A stretch of 64,000 bases of DNA from Paenibacillus algorifonticola (GCF_000971975.1 NZ_LAQO01000002.1:124001-188000); one strand, 5' to 3'; counted from the stretch's first letter, positions 50,510 through 60,605 are shown. Notes: generated by a model not told the origin, from the letters alone. Numbers and translations are program-made.

Positions 50510-52591
50510 ATGGATGAGATTGAATGGAAGCATAAGCCAGTGGAAAGCGGCTATCATGCTTGGCTAAGCTATAACAAGGCTTTGCCAGGTGCCCAATTGG
50601 AGCAGTATCGGCAGTGGGGCGGCGCAATCGTTTCCTTGGAAGAACAGGAAACGATTCAGGCTGCGGCGGCTGAACTAAAGCTCGGCCTGGAAGCTATGCT
50701 GGGCCATTCCGTGTCAGCGGCTCCCAATCAAGGGCAGCTTCATATCGCGCTCGGAACGTTCGATTCATTACATGTGCGCTATCAAAGCTTGTTTAGCGAA
50801 AAAGAAATTGAGGCCGCAGAAGCGGAAGGGTTTGTCATCCGCACGAGTCATGCTGATTCCTGTCTAGCAATCGGCGCTGCCTCCCCGGCAGGCGTGCTCT
50901 ATGGCGTGTTTCATTTGCTGCGCCTCATAGGCACAGGCGCTGCAATCGATGAGCTTGCTATCATCAGCGCTCCGGTAAACGGACTGCGAATGATTAATCA
51001 TTGGGATAATTTCGACGGCAGCATTGAGCGCGGTTATGCCGGGAACTCTTTTTTGTATAAAAATAATCGTTTTACGGAGGATCAGGAGCGGCTGCGCGAT
51101 TACGCCAGAATGATGGCTTCGGTTGGCATTAATGCGATTGCGATTAACAACGTCAATGTTCATCAGGAGGAGACGCTATTTATTACGCCGACCTACCTGC
51201 CGCAAGTGGCGAAGCTCGCTGATATTTTTCGGGTTTACGGCATTCGCTTATACCTCAGCATCAATTTCGCGAGCCCGATTCAGATTGGTGGGCTGGAGAC
51301 GGCTGATCCGCTGGAGCTGGATGTGCAAGGTTGGTGGAACAATAAAGCTTCGGAAATCTACGCAGCCATTCCGGATTTTGGAGGGTTTCTGGTCAAAGCC
51401 GATTCTGAAAATCGTCCGGGTCCCTTTACGTATGGCCGCGACCATGCAGAGGGAGCCAACATGCTGGCGGAAGCGCTGCTGCCACATGGCGGCATCGTCA
51501 TTTGGCGCTGCTTCGTTTACAATTGCAAGCAGGATTGGCGTGACCGCAAGACCGATCGTGCCCGGGCGGCGTATGACCATTTTAAACCGCTGGATGGAAG
51601 ATTTAACGATAATGTCGTGCTGCAAATTAAAAATGGCCCGCTTGATTTTCAGGTCAGAGAGCCTGTATCTCCGCTCTTTGGCGCGCTGGAGCACACCAAT
51701 CAGCTGATTGAATTTCAAATAACGCAGGAATATACAGGGCAGCAGCGGCATCTCTGTTACCTCGTCCCTCAATGGAAGGAAATATTGGAGTTCAATACGT
51801 ATGCTGAAGGCGAAAAGGCTCCGGTCAAGCGTGTAGTGGACGGCTCCTTGTGGGGCAACCGTATAAATGGGATGGCAGCTGTCACCAATGTAGGTGAGGA
51901 TTGGAACTGGAGCGGGCATTTGCTGGCTCAAGCTAATTTGTATGGCTATGGCAGGCTCGCATGGAACCCGGATTTAACGGCTGAACAAATTGCAAGTGAG
52001 TGGATACAGCTGGTCTTTAGCCTCGATGCCGCCATTCATGATGTCATTAGCGGATTGCTGATGGATTCGTGGAGCATTTATGAGTCTTATACTGCGCCGC
52101 TTGGCATAGGCTGGATGGTCAATCCTAACCATCATTACGGTCCTAACGTCGATGGTTATGAATATTCGCCATGGGGAACGTATCATTTTGCAGACCACAA
52201 AGGAATAGGCGTTGACCGCACGGTGCAGACCGGAACCGGATACAGTGCGCAATATATGGGTGCAAATGCAGAAGTCTATAATTCGCTGGAGCATTGCCCG
52301 GATGAACTGCTGCTATTTTTCCATCATGTCCCGTATACACATGTCCTTCATTCCGGAAAAACCGTCATTCAGCATATATATGATAATCACTTCGAAGGGG
52401 TGGAGCGGGCGGCGCAATTGCTGTCAGCTTGGAGCTCCCTGCAGGGCCGGATAAAGGAAGAGCTGTATTCGCAGGTAGAGGAGCGTTTGCGAGAGCAGGC
52501 TCGGCATGCAGAAGAGTGGCGGGATCAAATCAATACGTATTTCTGGCGCAAAAGCGGCATAGAAGATAAGCACCACCGCAAAATCTATTAA
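50510..52591 (+). CDS. aguA: Alpha-glucuronidase, glycoside hydrolase family 67
   Basis: A 693-residue intracellular enzyme. A GTG at 50498 is in frame, but GAGGTG itself is the ribosome site; ATG 50510 is chosen. GH67 features: [20 protein letters not shown] near residue 165, [40 protein letters not shown]. The catalytic acid is Glu300; Asp379 in NGPLDFQ and Glu407 in ITQEYTG line up with the base pair Asp364/Glu392 of the Geobacillus enzyme. It removes 4-O-methylglucuronic acid from the non-reducing terminal xylose of aldouronates. GH52 can then degrade the rest, so the two genes complement each other. Confidence 0.95.
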   Translation: MDEIEWKHKPVESGYHAWLSYNKALPGAQLEQYRQWGGAIVSLEEQETIQAAAAELKLGLEAMLGHSVSAAPNQGQLHIALGTFDSLHVRYQSLFSEKEIEAAEAEGFVIRTSHADSCLAIGAASPAGVLYGVFHLLRLIGTGAAIDELAIISAPVNGLRMINHWDNFDGSIERGYAGNSFLYKNNRFTEDQERLRDYARMMASVGINAIAINNVNVHQEETLFITPTYLPQVAKLADIFRVYGIRLYLSINFASPIQIGGLETADPLELDVQGWWNNKASEIYAAIPDFGGFLVKADSENRPGPFTYGRDHAEGANMLAEALLPHGGIVIWRCFVYNCKQDWRDRKTDRARAAYDHFKPLDGRFNDNVVLQIKNGPLDFQVREPVSPLFGALEHTNQLIEFQITQEYTGQQRHLCYLVPQWKEILEFNTYAEGEKAPVKRVVDGSLWGNRINGMAAVTNVGEDWNWSGHLLAQANLYGYGRLAWNPDLTAEQIASEWIQLVFSLDAAIHDVISGLLMDSWSIYESYTAPLGIGWMVNPNHHYGPNVDGYEYSPWGTYHFADHKGIGVDRTVQTGTGYSAQYMGANAEVYNSLEHCPDELLLFFHHVPYTHVLHSGKTVIQHIYDNHFEGVERAAQLLSAWSSLQGRIKEELYSQVEERLREQARHAEEWRDQINTYFWRKSGIEDKHHRKIY

Positions 52592-52623
52592 CCTAATGGT
52601 TCAATTGTGAAGGAGACTTTCTA

Positions 52624-53712
52624 ATGAGTGAGCAGAGTATAGCAGGGTCGGAACAAGAGCAGCTGCCTCAAACGATGAAAGCGGCCGTTATGACAGAGCC
52701 GGGTAAAATTGTTTTTCAAGAGCTGCCAATCCCTTCGATTGGGGACAGTGAAGTTTTAATCAAGGTGATGGCTGTTGGGATATGCGGCTCTGATCTGCAT
52801 TATTATGAGCATGGCCGGATTGGCCGTTTTATCGTAGAGAAGCCGCTTATTCTCGGTCATGAATGTGCAGGAATCGTAGCAGCTGTCGGAAAAAAGGTAA
52901 GCTCCGTCACGGTAGGTACACGGGTCGCTATAGAGCCCGGAACGACGTGCGGCCACTGCAGCGCCTGCAAGGAAGGACGCTATAATCTTTGTCCTGACGT
53001 GAGTTTTCTGGCTACTCCGCCCATTGACGGCGCATTCGTACAATATTTGGCGGTACGGGAAGATATGGTGTTTCCGATTCCCGACCACTTATCTTACGAG
53101 GAGGCTGCGCTTAACGAGCCGTTTTCGGTGGGCATTCACGCGGCAAGGAGAAGCAAGCTGCAGCCCGGTGATACCGTAGCGATTATGGGCATGGGTCCTG
53201 TAGGGCTCATGGCGGTTGCCGCTGCAAAAGCTTTCGGAGCGGCACAAATATTTGTGAGCGATATGGAAGAAATTCGATTGGAAGCCGCATTGAAGATGGG
53301 AGCTACCCATGCCATTCATGCCAAGAACGAGGACCCGGCTAGCGTTGTGAAGCGTTTGACCGGGGGCAAAGGAGTGGATGTTGCTTGGGAAACAGCCGGC
53401 AATCCCCATGCGCTTCGTTCGGCTTTATATTCGCTGCGCCGGGGAGGAAAGCTGGCGATAGTCGGGCTGCCTCCGCAAGATGAAACGCCGCTGAGCATTA
53501 CCTTTATCGCGGACAATGAAATTGATTTGTACGGCATTTTCCGCTATGCTAATACGTATCCTAGCGGCATATCATTTTTGGCATCCGATTCCATAGATGC
53601 GAGTTTTCTCATTACTGACCGCTATCCGCTCGCCAAGACGCAGGAAGCATTGGAGCGGGCTATTCATAATAAGAGCGGCAGCTTGAAGGTCGTCGTTTAT
53701 CCGAATGAGTAA
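52624..53712 (+). CDS. Zinc-dependent polyol/sugar alcohol dehydrogenase (MDR family)
   Basis: A 362-residue medium-chain dehydrogenase behind AAGGAGACTTTCTA. Catalytic zinc ligands are Cys in VGICGSDLHYYEHG and His-Glu in LILGHECAG. The four structural-zinc Cys are in TTCGHCSACKEGRYNLC. The nucleotide fold is MGMGPVGLMAVAAAKAFGA followed by Asp (VSDMEE), which favours NAD. It is close to sorbitol/xylitol dehydrogenases and probably handles a pentitol, pentose or uronate-derived alcohol from xylan use. Confidence 0.85.
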   Translation: MSEQSIAGSEQEQLPQTMKAAVMTEPGKIVFQELPIPSIGDSEVLIKVMAVGICGSDLHYYEHGRIGRFIVEKPLILGHECAGIVAAVGKKVSSVTVGTRVAIEPGTTCGHCSACKEGRYNLCPDVSFLATPPIDGAFVQYLAVREDMVFPIPDHLSYEEAALNEPFSVGIHAARRSKLQPGDTVAIMGMGPVGLMAVAAAKAFGAAQIFVSDMEEIRLEAALKMGATHAIHAKNEDPASVVKRLTGGKGVDVAWETAGNPHALRSALYSLRRGGKLAIVGLPPQDETPLSITFIADNEIDLYGIFRYANTYPSGISFLASDSIDASFLITDRYPLAKTQEALERAIHNKSGSLKVVVYPNE

Positions 53713-53752
53713 GCTGCTGCTAGCTGGATGCACGGCATGAAAGGTGGCTGCG

Positions 53753-54541
53753 ATGAACATTACCATTGGACAAGTGATGAATGATTTGAAGGCGGGCATA
53801 GAGGTCCCTGCTTCTACCGTTGATAAATTGAGTTTCGGGCAAGAGCATATCGTAGTAAAAGGGATTGTTACAGCCTTTTCGGCCTCGCAATCTATTATTG
53901 AGCAGGCATCCGCTTTGGGCGCCAATTTAATTGTATCGCACGAAGGCGTTTTTTATAGCCATCATGATGCCGGAGATTGGCTTCGCAACGATACTGTTGT
54001 TGAGGCCAAAGCGGCTGCTATTGAAAAAGCAGGTGTCGGCATTTTTCGTTTTCATGAATATATGCATCTCTACCAGCCGGACGCCATCATGATCGGACTG
54101 CTGCGCAAGCTCGGTTGGGCTGCAGCCGAAATGCAGCCAGCTGCGGCAATTGTAAGTATACCAGCTATGCAGCTGGGGGAAGTGGCCGAATATTTGAAAA
54201 GCAGGCTGCAAATTCCCTATGTGCGGGCAGCAGGGGAACCCACGATGCTGTGCAAACGCGTAGGTGTTCTGGTAGGATACAGAGGCGGCGGAAGCTCGGC
54301 AATTCCACTGCTCCAGCAAGAAAATGTGGATTTGATTTTAGCTGGCGAAGGACCCGAGTGGGAAACGCCAGAATATATAAGGGATGCGCTGCACCAAGGG
54401 CACAGCAAAGCGTTAATTATGCTTGGGCATGCCGAGAGCGAAGCGCCGGGAATGGAATATTTAGCTGAAACGCTATCGGAGAAGTATCCAGAGCTTCCGA
54501 TTTATTTTTTGGCAGATGACCCTGTATTCCGAGTGTTCTAA
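53753..54541 (+). CDS. NIF3-like dinuclear metal-binding protein, paralogue 2
   Basis: A 262-residue relative of the protein at 45475. In-frame GTG 53744 sits on AAAGGTGG, so ATG 53753 is preferred. Matching blocks are LIVSHEGVFYSHHDAG near residue 60, FRFHEYMHLYQPDAIM near residue 100, and LIMLGHAESEAPGMEYL near residue 225. The two differ strongly between the blocks, so this is not a recent duplication. It closes the GH52-GH67-dehydrogenase operon and is followed by a strong terminator. Its presence with both halves of the region suggests a defined step in aldouronate breakdown. Confidence 0.75.
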   Translation: MNITIGQVMNDLKAGIEVPASTVDKLSFGQEHIVVKGIVTAFSASQSIIEQASALGANLIVSHEGVFYSHHDAGDWLRNDTVVEAKAAAIEKAGVGIFRFHEYMHLYQPDAIMIGLLRKLGWAAAEMQPAAAIVSIPAMQLGEVAEYLKSRLQIPYVRAAGEPTMLCKRVGVLVGYRGGGSSAIPLLQQENVDLILAGEGPEWETPEYIRDALHQGHSKALIMLGHAESEAPGMEYLAETLSEKYPELPIYFLADDPVFRVF

Positions 54542-54569
54542 AAGATTAAATATATCGTCATTTCAAACA

Positions 54570-54626
54570 CTGCTTTGCTACTAGGGGACTTCATGAAGTT
54601 CCTATTAGGGCAGAGCAGGTTTTTTT
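54570..54626 (+). terminator. Terminator of the GH52-GH67 operon
   Basis: Outer CTGCT / AGCAG, middle TTGC-TA / TA-GGGCA, inner GGGACTTC / GAAGTTCC, then seven T. It lies before the start of the next gene, which supports ATG 54659 for it. Confidence 0.75.
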
Positions 54627-54658
54627 CGATAAGAGAGCTTAACCTGCGGAGGCAAAGT

Positions 54659-56947
54659 ATGAAACAGCAGAAGTTTGTTTTTAGCAAAAGCATTGCGTTT
54701 AGATGGATGATTTCCTATGCCATCATTATGCTCATCCCTTTGACGGTTAGCGCTGTCGTTTATACCCAAACGAAAAAAGTAGTGGAGTATGAAATTCAGC
54801 GGGCTAGCGGTGCTATGCTCAAACAAGTTAAATATATGGTTGACAGTGAAATCAACCAAGCAGAAAAGCTGGCTATGCTGCTGTCTATTCATAATGACGT
54901 GAATTCCTTTCTGAATATGAATCCGGACTCGGCAAAGAAGGAGTCCTTTCAAATTTTTAAAATACAGCAAGAGCTGAGCAAATACAAATCCGCCAACAAT
55001 TTCATAAAAGGGATTTACTTGTATTCCGGCAAGCTCGATACGATTCTTACAGATGAAACCTACACAGATTCGGCCTTATTTTACGAGATGAACCGTCAGC
55101 CGTTTAACGTCAGCGAGCAGGAATGGCAGGAAATTTTGGATACGCCGATTATCCAGTCGGGTAAGCTGAGGCCTTTTATCCAATTTAAACGTGTCGGAAA
55201 TACGGTTTTGTTAATTAAGCCATTGTCGAATATAAAGGAAAAGGACACGACGCGAGGCGTTCTATTCATCGCTTTAAATAGCAGCACCGTTCAAAAAATG
55301 CTGGCGAATGTCGATTGGGTCAATAATGGGGACGTCTATATCGTCGATCATGCGAACCAAATTATGTTTCAAAATAATAAAATAGAAAGTCCTCCGATTT
55401 TTTCTTTTGTGGAGACGGATAATAAAGAAGCGGATTCTTCATTTATGACCATTGCAGGCACGGAAAATATGGTTTCCTTTATCGCCTCGGATACGTCTGA
55501 TTGGAAGTATGTAAGCGTTTTCCCTTCGGATACCTTTTGGGAAAAAGCGAGGGAAATTCGCAATTTGAATTTGCTTGGCTTGCTGGTCTGTTTTTTAATT
55601 GGAGGGGCCGTCATTTATTATTTTGCCCGCCGAAATTATAATCCTGTGCGAGAGCTCGTCAATGTTTTCGCCTACGCCAAGCAGGAGCGGAGTATGTGGC
55701 GGACAGACGAGTTTTCGTTTATTAGGGAAAATGCGCTGGCGACGATTCGCGAGCGGGATGATATGAGCAGCCGCGAATACAAGCAGCTTCGGGTGCTGCA
55801 GGCTTATTATTTAACGAGGCTGCTCAAAGGGCAGGCAGAGGAAGGCTTATCCGCCCAAGAGGCGGCGGGACGTTATCATTTGAATTGGAGCACGGACCAT
55901 TTTGCCGTGCTGTTGTTCGATATTGGGTCAGACGAAGCAAGCGCGACGTCGATGAATTTATCTCATTTTATCGTCTCCAATATTATGCTTGATATTGCTC
56001 AGGAATTTCATAGCTTAAGCTTTACGGATATGGACGGCATGCTTGCCGCTGTTATTAACATACACAAGGACCGCGTTTCGGTCTGGAAAGAGGATATGGA
56101 GCAGGCTTTGGTGAAAACGCTGGAATTTACAGATCAGCGCTACCGTTTGCAAATTGTGATGGCTGGAAGCGAGCAGGAGGTAGGGGTGGCCGGCATACAC
56201 CAAGCTTATTTGCAAGCGCTCGAAGCCCAAGAGTACCGATTATTTTCGGAAGAAAATGTGTCGATCTGGTATGGAGATATTGAGCCGCTGGAAGCAGACT
56301 ATTATTTGTCAATTAATGATGAGCTTGCTTTTATCAACATTATCAAGACAGGAGACCTGGAAAAAGCAACGGAGAAGGTGGACGAAATTTTGAACCAAGT
56401 GTTCAGCAGCCAATCCTCCATTGAAATGCTTAAATGTGCGATGATCGATTTGGCAAGCTCCATGATGAAATCCGTCCCGCTTGAAGCCCAGCAGGCTCAA
56501 ATATGGGAAGAATCGCGGCCGATGAAACGTCTGCTCGCCTGTACAACGAGAGGGGAGTTCCGCCAGGAGCTGCTGCAAATTTTACAAATGGTATGCCATA
56601 AAATCAATGATAAGCTGTCTTTGCTGTCTAATACGGGAATTGGGGAGCAGGTCGCGGAGTACGTGGAGAAAAACTATGACGATATGAATCTCAGCGTATC
56701 GATGATTGGGGCCGAATTCGGTATTACTCCGCAATACGTATCGCGATTATTTAAGGAGCAGATGGAGCTCGGATTGCATGACTTCATTAGTCAAACACGC
56801 ACTTCAAAGGCGAAATTGCTGCTTCAGCAAGGAGCAAGCATAGAAGAGACCTCGTCAAAATCTGGCTTCTCCAGCAGCAGCGCCTTCATTCGCGTATTCA
56901 AGAAGTATGAAGGGATTACCCCAGGGAAATATAAAAATCTACAATAA
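54659..56947 (+). CDS. Membrane-bound AraC-family regulator with extracellular sensor
   Basis: A 762-residue one-component regulator behind GGAGGCAAAGT. First membrane segment about residues 14-35 (WMISYAIIMLIPLTVSAVVY), an extracellular dCache-like sensor to about 300, second segment about 303-322 (LLGLLVCFLIGGAVIYYFAR), a long cytoplasmic linker and a C-terminal AraC domain (VSMIGAEFGITPQYVSRLFK, EETSSKSGFSSSSAFIRVFK, TPGKYKNL). There is no kinase or receiver domain: the sensor acts directly on DNA. Genes of this type usually stand just before the importer they control, here the second xylan importer at 57120. Confidence 0.9.
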   Translation: MKQQKFVFSKSIAFRWMISYAIIMLIPLTVSAVVYTQTKKVVEYEIQRASGAMLKQVKYMVDSEINQAEKLAMLLSIHNDVNSFLNMNPDSAKKESFQIFKIQQELSKYKSANNFIKGIYLYSGKLDTILTDETYTDSALFYEMNRQPFNVSEQEWQEILDTPIIQSGKLRPFIQFKRVGNTVLLIKPLSNIKEKDTTRGVLFIALNSSTVQKMLANVDWVNNGDVYIVDHANQIMFQNNKIESPPIFSFVETDNKEADSSFMTIAGTENMVSFIASDTSDWKYVSVFPSDTFWEKAREIRNLNLLGLLVCFLIGGAVIYYFARRNYNPVRELVNVFAYAKQERSMWRTDEFSFIRENALATIRERDDMSSREYKQLRVLQAYYLTRLLKGQAEEGLSAQEAAGRYHLNWSTDHFAVLLFDIGSDEASATSMNLSHFIVSNIMLDIAQEFHSLSFTDMDGMLAAVINIHKDRVSVWKEDMEQALVKTLEFTDQRYRLQIVMAGSEQEVGVAGIHQAYLQALEAQEYRLFSEENVSIWYGDIEPLEADYYLSINDELAFINIIKTGDLEKATEKVDEILNQVFSSQSSIEMLKCAMIDLASSMMKSVPLEAQQAQIWEESRPMKRLLACTTRGEFRQELLQILQMVCHKINDKLSLLSNTGIGEQVAEYVEKNYDDMNLSVSMIGAEFGITPQYVSRLFKEQMELGLHDFISQTRTSKAKLLLQQGASIEETSSKSGFSSSSAFIRVFKKYEGITPGKYKNLQ

Positions 56948-56968
56948 GAAAACGAATATACAATTTGT

Positions 56969-57011
56969 AAAAAGGCGGCGTAGATTCTAGAAAATACGCG
57001 CCTTTTTCTTG
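56969..57011 (+). terminator. Terminator after the membrane-bound AraC gene
   Basis: AAAAAGGCG / CGCCTTTTT, nine pairs with a 21-base loop; A/T ends allow use in both directions. Confidence 0.75.
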
Positions 57012-57119
57012 TTTTGGCGATGGATTGAGCATATTGAGCATTGTTTCGGCGCACTGCTAGTGCTTATATTTAAGGGGCAAGTCGAGCGGAGCTAAAACAT
57101 AAAAATGGAGGTCTTTATT

Positions 57120-58721
57120 TTGGCAAAATGGTTTAACAAAAAAACGGTTAGCAAGCCTGTCATTCTTCTACTGAGTCTCACCATGCTGGTTGCCGGATGC
57201 AGCAATTCAAACTCAAGCAGCAATAATGAAAGCGTTGTTAATTCTAATTCGAATAATCAAACCCCCGCAGCGTTTTCTTATCCTATGCAAGGAAATGCGG
57301 AGCTTTCTTTTATGAATGAGCAGCTCGGCGGCACTCCGGAAGTGATGCCGATTGATGAAGAATACGAGAAGCGGACAGGAATTTCTATTAAGCACTTAGG
57401 CGGCACGCCAATGACGGATCAGAAATTCAGCCTGCTGCTCGCATCAGGAGAGCTTCCGGATATTTTTCTGAATACTTGGCTTCAATATCCCGGCGGGCCT
57501 GACCGAGCGGTGGAGCAGGGCTACATTTTAAAGCTGAATGATTTAATTGACCAATACGCGCCAAATTTGAAGAAAACTCTTCAGGACAATCCGGATATCG
57601 ACAAAATGATCAAAACGGATGACGGCACTTATTATGCGTTCCCTTTCATTCGTTCAGATGCTGGCCGTGTATATGGCGGACCTATTATCCGCAAAGATTG
57701 GCTGGATGAGCTGAAGCTGGATATTCCGCAAACGATTGATGAATGGCATACCGTATTGACGGCGTTCAAAGAAAAGAAAAAGGCCAGCTCTCCAGTCACG
57801 TTCCGGACGATGTTCCTAGGTGAACGGACCGGCGGCTTTGCCGGCGCATTTGGTGTGATGGGCAATTTCTATGTAAATGATGGGAAAGTAGTTTATGGCT
57901 ATCTGGAGCTGGAATATAAGGAATATTTGAGAACGATGAGCCAGTGGTACAAGGAGGGGCTGATTGACAAGGATTTTGCCTCTATCGATGCAGCAACCGT
58001 TGATAAAAAAATGTCCTCCGGCGGCAGCGGAGCGACGATTGGCTGGCAGTTCTACATTGAGAAGTATAATGCAGCTGCCCAAGAAACCGATCCTAATGCA
58101 AATTTCGTAGCGGCACCATATCCGGCAGCAGTGAAAGGAGGGCTGCCGGAATTCGGTCAGCTGGACAATGCTTATGCAGGCACAAGCTCGGCGGCTATTT
58201 CAAGCACGACAAAAAATGTGGAAGCCGCTATTCGCTGGCTGGATTATGCCTATTCCCAGGAGGGCAGCATGCTGAACACATTTGGTGTCGAGGGCGTGAC
58301 GTACAATCTGGAAAATGGCAAGCCTGTTTATACGGATTTGGTCGTCAATAATCCTGAAGGTCTTGGCAGCGACCAAGTGATGCTGCAATATTCACACGGA
58401 ACCAACTTTCCAATGATTCAGCAGGACAACAATCTGCCTTCCAAATATCCGCAAACGGCTGAAGCACTAGGCATTTGGCAAAAAACGAACCATGAAAGCC
58501 ATCTTCTGCCGCCAGTGACGCCAACGGCTGAGGAAGCGGATGAAATGAGCAGCATTATGAACGATATTAACGCCTTGGTTAAAGAGGCGGAGCTGAAAAT
58601 CATTTTAGGCAATGAGTCTGCGGACAACTACGATAAGTACGTGCAGCAAATGAAGGATCTAGGAATCGAAAGAGCGCTTGAAATCCAGCAAGCCGCATAC
58701 GAGCGCTACTTGAAACGGTAA
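57120..58721 (+). CDS. ABC transporter sugar-binding lipoprotein (LplA type), second xylan importer
   Basis: A 533-residue binding protein. An in-frame ATG at 57105 is part of the AATGGAGG ribosome site; TTG 57120 is the likely start. The lipobox LVAGC (Cys near residue 28) is followed by a Ser/Asn-rich linker. LplA features are GTPEVMPIDEEYEKRTGISI, LLASGELPDIFLNTW, TDDGTYYAFPFIRSD and the end AYERYLKR. It differs much from the first xylan binding protein, so the two importers likely take different fragments, for example neutral and acidic xylo-oligosaccharides. The second hairpin motif (58732-58774) follows. Confidence 0.88.
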   Translation: MAKWFNKKTVSKPVILLLSLTMLVAGCSNSNSSSNNESVVNSNSNNQTPAAFSYPMQGNAELSFMNEQLGGTPEVMPIDEEYEKRTGISIKHLGGTPMTDQKFSLLLASGELPDIFLNTWLQYPGGPDRAVEQGYILKLNDLIDQYAPNLKKTLQDNPDIDKMIKTDDGTYYAFPFIRSDAGRVYGGPIIRKDWLDELKLDIPQTIDEWHTVLTAFKEKKKASSPVTFRTMFLGERTGGFAGAFGVMGNFYVNDGKVVYGYLELEYKEYLRTMSQWYKEGLIDKDFASIDAATVDKKMSSGGSGATIGWQFYIEKYNAAAQETDPNANFVAAPYPAAVKGGLPEFGQLDNAYAGTSSAAISSTTKNVEAAIRWLDYAYSQEGSMLNTFGVEGVTYNLENGKPVYTDLVVNNPEGLGSDQVMLQYSHGTNFPMIQQDNNLPSKYPQTAEALGIWQKTNHESHLLPPVTPTAEEADEMSSIMNDINALVKEAELKIILGNESADNYDKYVQQMKDLGIERALEIQQAAYERYLKR

Positions 58722-58731
58722 GTGATCCGCC

Positions 58732-58774
58732 ATCAGGAGCCCCAATAGAGAAGCAAATCATGGCGGCTCCTGAT
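58732..58774 (+). other. 10-bp perfect hairpin between binding-protein and permease genes
   Basis: ATCAGGAGCC and GGCTCCTGAT around 23 bases without a strong T-run, in the same position as in the other two importers. Confidence 0.6.
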
Positions 58775-58805
58775 ATTTGAGTCTGGTCATAAAGGAGAGA
58801 CATTC

Positions 58806-59714
58806 ATGCTAGCTACAAGACTGGGAAAAGATCTGCTCCGCAATAAATGGCTGTACGTGTTGATGCTTCCCGTGCTGCTTTATTACATTCTATTTCATTA
58901 TGTTCCGATGTACGGCGCGATTATTGCCTTTAAACAGTTTATTCCGTCCAAAGGAATACTCGGCAGCGAGTGGGTCGGGCTGAAGCATTTCGAAAGCTTC
59001 TTCTCCAGCATCTATTTTTTTCGCGTGATCAAAAATACGATTTTGCTTAGCTTTTTTAATTTGCTAATCGGTTTTCCGGCTCCGATTCTGCTCGCCTTGC
59101 TGTTAAATGAGCTCAAAAGCTCGATTTTTCGGCGCATTACACAGACGATTACCTATATGCCCCATTTTATTACGTTAGTCGTCGTAGCGGGCATTATTCG
59201 TTATTTTACCCTGTCGGATGGTTTGCTTAATGATGTGATTGCTTTTTTTGGCGGAGAACGTATTTCGTTTCTGCAGCAGCCTGGTTCTTTCCGTCCCATT
59301 TATATAATCAGTGAAATATGGCAGCAAATCGGCTGGGGCACGATTATTTATTTGGCGGCGATTTCCGGAATCGACCAGCAGCAGTATGAAGCGGCTAAAA
59401 TAGACGGTGCGAACAAATTGCAGCAAATTACACATATCACTTTGCCTGGCATGCTGCCGACCATTATGATTATGCTCATATTGGCGCTTGGAAACATTAT
59501 GAATGTGGGATTTGAGAAAATCATCCTACTATATAGCGCAAGCATTTACGAGACCGCTGATGTCATTTCTACCTATGTATACCGGAAAGGGATATTGGAG
59601 TTTAATTACGGGTACAGTGCAGCGGTGGGCTTGTTTAACTCGGTCATTAATTTTGGGATATTGCTCCTGGCCAATTATTTCAGCAAACGGGTCAGCAAAA
59701 ACAGTCTTTGGTAA
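58806..59714 (+). CDS. ABC sugar permease, LplB type (second xylan importer)
   Basis: A 302-residue permease behind AAAGGAGAGACATTC. Six membrane segments, the class mark HYVPMYGAIIAFKQFIPSKG near residue 35 with SEWVGLKHFESFFSS after it, and the EAA loop QQYEAAKIDGANKLQQITHI near residue 195. This is the standard LplB-type partner of large binding proteins in Paenibacillus. It is followed after 12 bases by the second permease gene. Confidence 0.92.
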   Translation: MLATRLGKDLLRNKWLYVLMLPVLLYYILFHYVPMYGAIIAFKQFIPSKGILGSEWVGLKHFESFFSSIYFFRVIKNTILLSFFNLLIGFPAPILLALLLNELKSSIFRRITQTITYMPHFITLVVVAGIIRYFTLSDGLLNDVIAFFGGERISFLQQPGSFRPIYIISEIWQQIGWGTIIYLAAISGIDQQQYEAAKIDGANKLQQITHITLPGMLPTIMIMLILALGNIMNVGFEKIILLYSASIYETADVISTYVYRKGILEFNYGYSAAVGLFNSVINFGILLLANYFSKRVSKNSLW

Positions 59715-59726
59715 GGAGTTGATCAT

Positions 59727-60605
59727 ATGACGAAAACCTCATGGGGCGAGCGTCTTTTTGATGGAATAAACGTTCTCGTTATGCTTATTTTAATTGTAAT
59801 AACCTTGTATCCGATGCTGTATATTTTGTTTTCCTCCCTGAGCGAAGGAAATCGTCTGATTTCACATACCGGCCTCTTGTTGTGGCCCCAAGGCTTTTCA
59901 TTAGAGGGCTATAAAGCGGTATTAAGCAATCCGACGATTATGAATGGCTTCAAAAATACACTATTTGTCCTGATCGTAGGCTTAGCTATTAATATGACGT
60001 TGACTTCATTGGGGGCATATTTCCTCTCGCGCGAAGGCGTCCTGCTGCAAAAGCCGATTATGTTTTTTATCGTGTTTACGATGTTTTTTCAGGGCGGCCT
60101 CGTGCCTTTCTTTCTCATTGTTAAATCGTACGGCTTGCTTAACTCGCTGTGGGCGCTTATTTTGCCTACGGCTATGAGCACCTTCAATTTAATTATTATG
60201 CGCACCTACTTTATGGCGATTCCCAAAGAAATTGAGGAGTCGGCGTTTCTGGATGGGGCAGGGCATTTCACCATTTTGTTTCGGATATTCCTCCCGTTGT
60301 CGATGCCGGTTGTCGCGGTGCTGATCTTGTATTATGGCGTTGGTCACTGGAACAGCTGGTTTAATGCAATGATTTTTCTGCGGGATCAAGATTTGTTCCC
60401 GATTCAGCTTGTGGTCCGAAACATTATATTGGAAAATGACAGTGCGAATATGATTGGAACGACGACGCTTGTACAAAGCCGAGATGTCGCTGAAACGCTG
60501 AAATATGCCGCGATTATTGTGACAACGGCTCCGATTTTAATGCTGTATCCGTTCTTGCAGAAGTATTTTGTCAAAGGCGTTATGGTCGGCGCATTGAAAG
60601 GCTAA
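59727..60605 (+). CDS. ABC sugar permease, YtcP/LplC type (second xylan importer)
   Basis: A 292-residue permease behind AAGGAGTTGATCAT. It shows YPMLYILFSSLSEGNRLISH near residue 25, FFQGGLVPFFLIVKSYGL near residue 112, the coupling loop IPKEIEESAFLDGAGHFTIL near residue 167, and the end KYFVKGVMVGALKG, almost the same as in the first xylan importer. As in the other loci no ATPase is encoded. A terminator follows at 60656. Confidence 0.92.
   Translation: MTKTSWGERLFDGINVLVMLILIVITLYPMLYILFSSLSEGNRLISHTGLLLWPQGFSLEGYKAVLSNPTIMNGFKNTLFVLIVGLAINMTLTSLGAYFLSREGVLLQKPIMFFIVFTMFFQGGLVPFFLIVKSYGLLNSLWALILPTAMSTFNLIIMRTYFMAIPKEIEESAFLDGAGHFTILFRIFLPLSMPVVAVLILYYGVGHWNSWFNAMIFLRDQDLFPIQLVVRNIILENDSANMIGTTTLVQSRDVAETLKYAAIIVTTAPILMLYPFLQKYFVKGVMVGALKG

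Noticed and set aside
54575..54658. N-terminal extension of the membrane-bound AraC regulator
   Set aside because: The extension lies over the terminator of the preceding operon and has no ribosome site; ATG 54659 has GGAGG.
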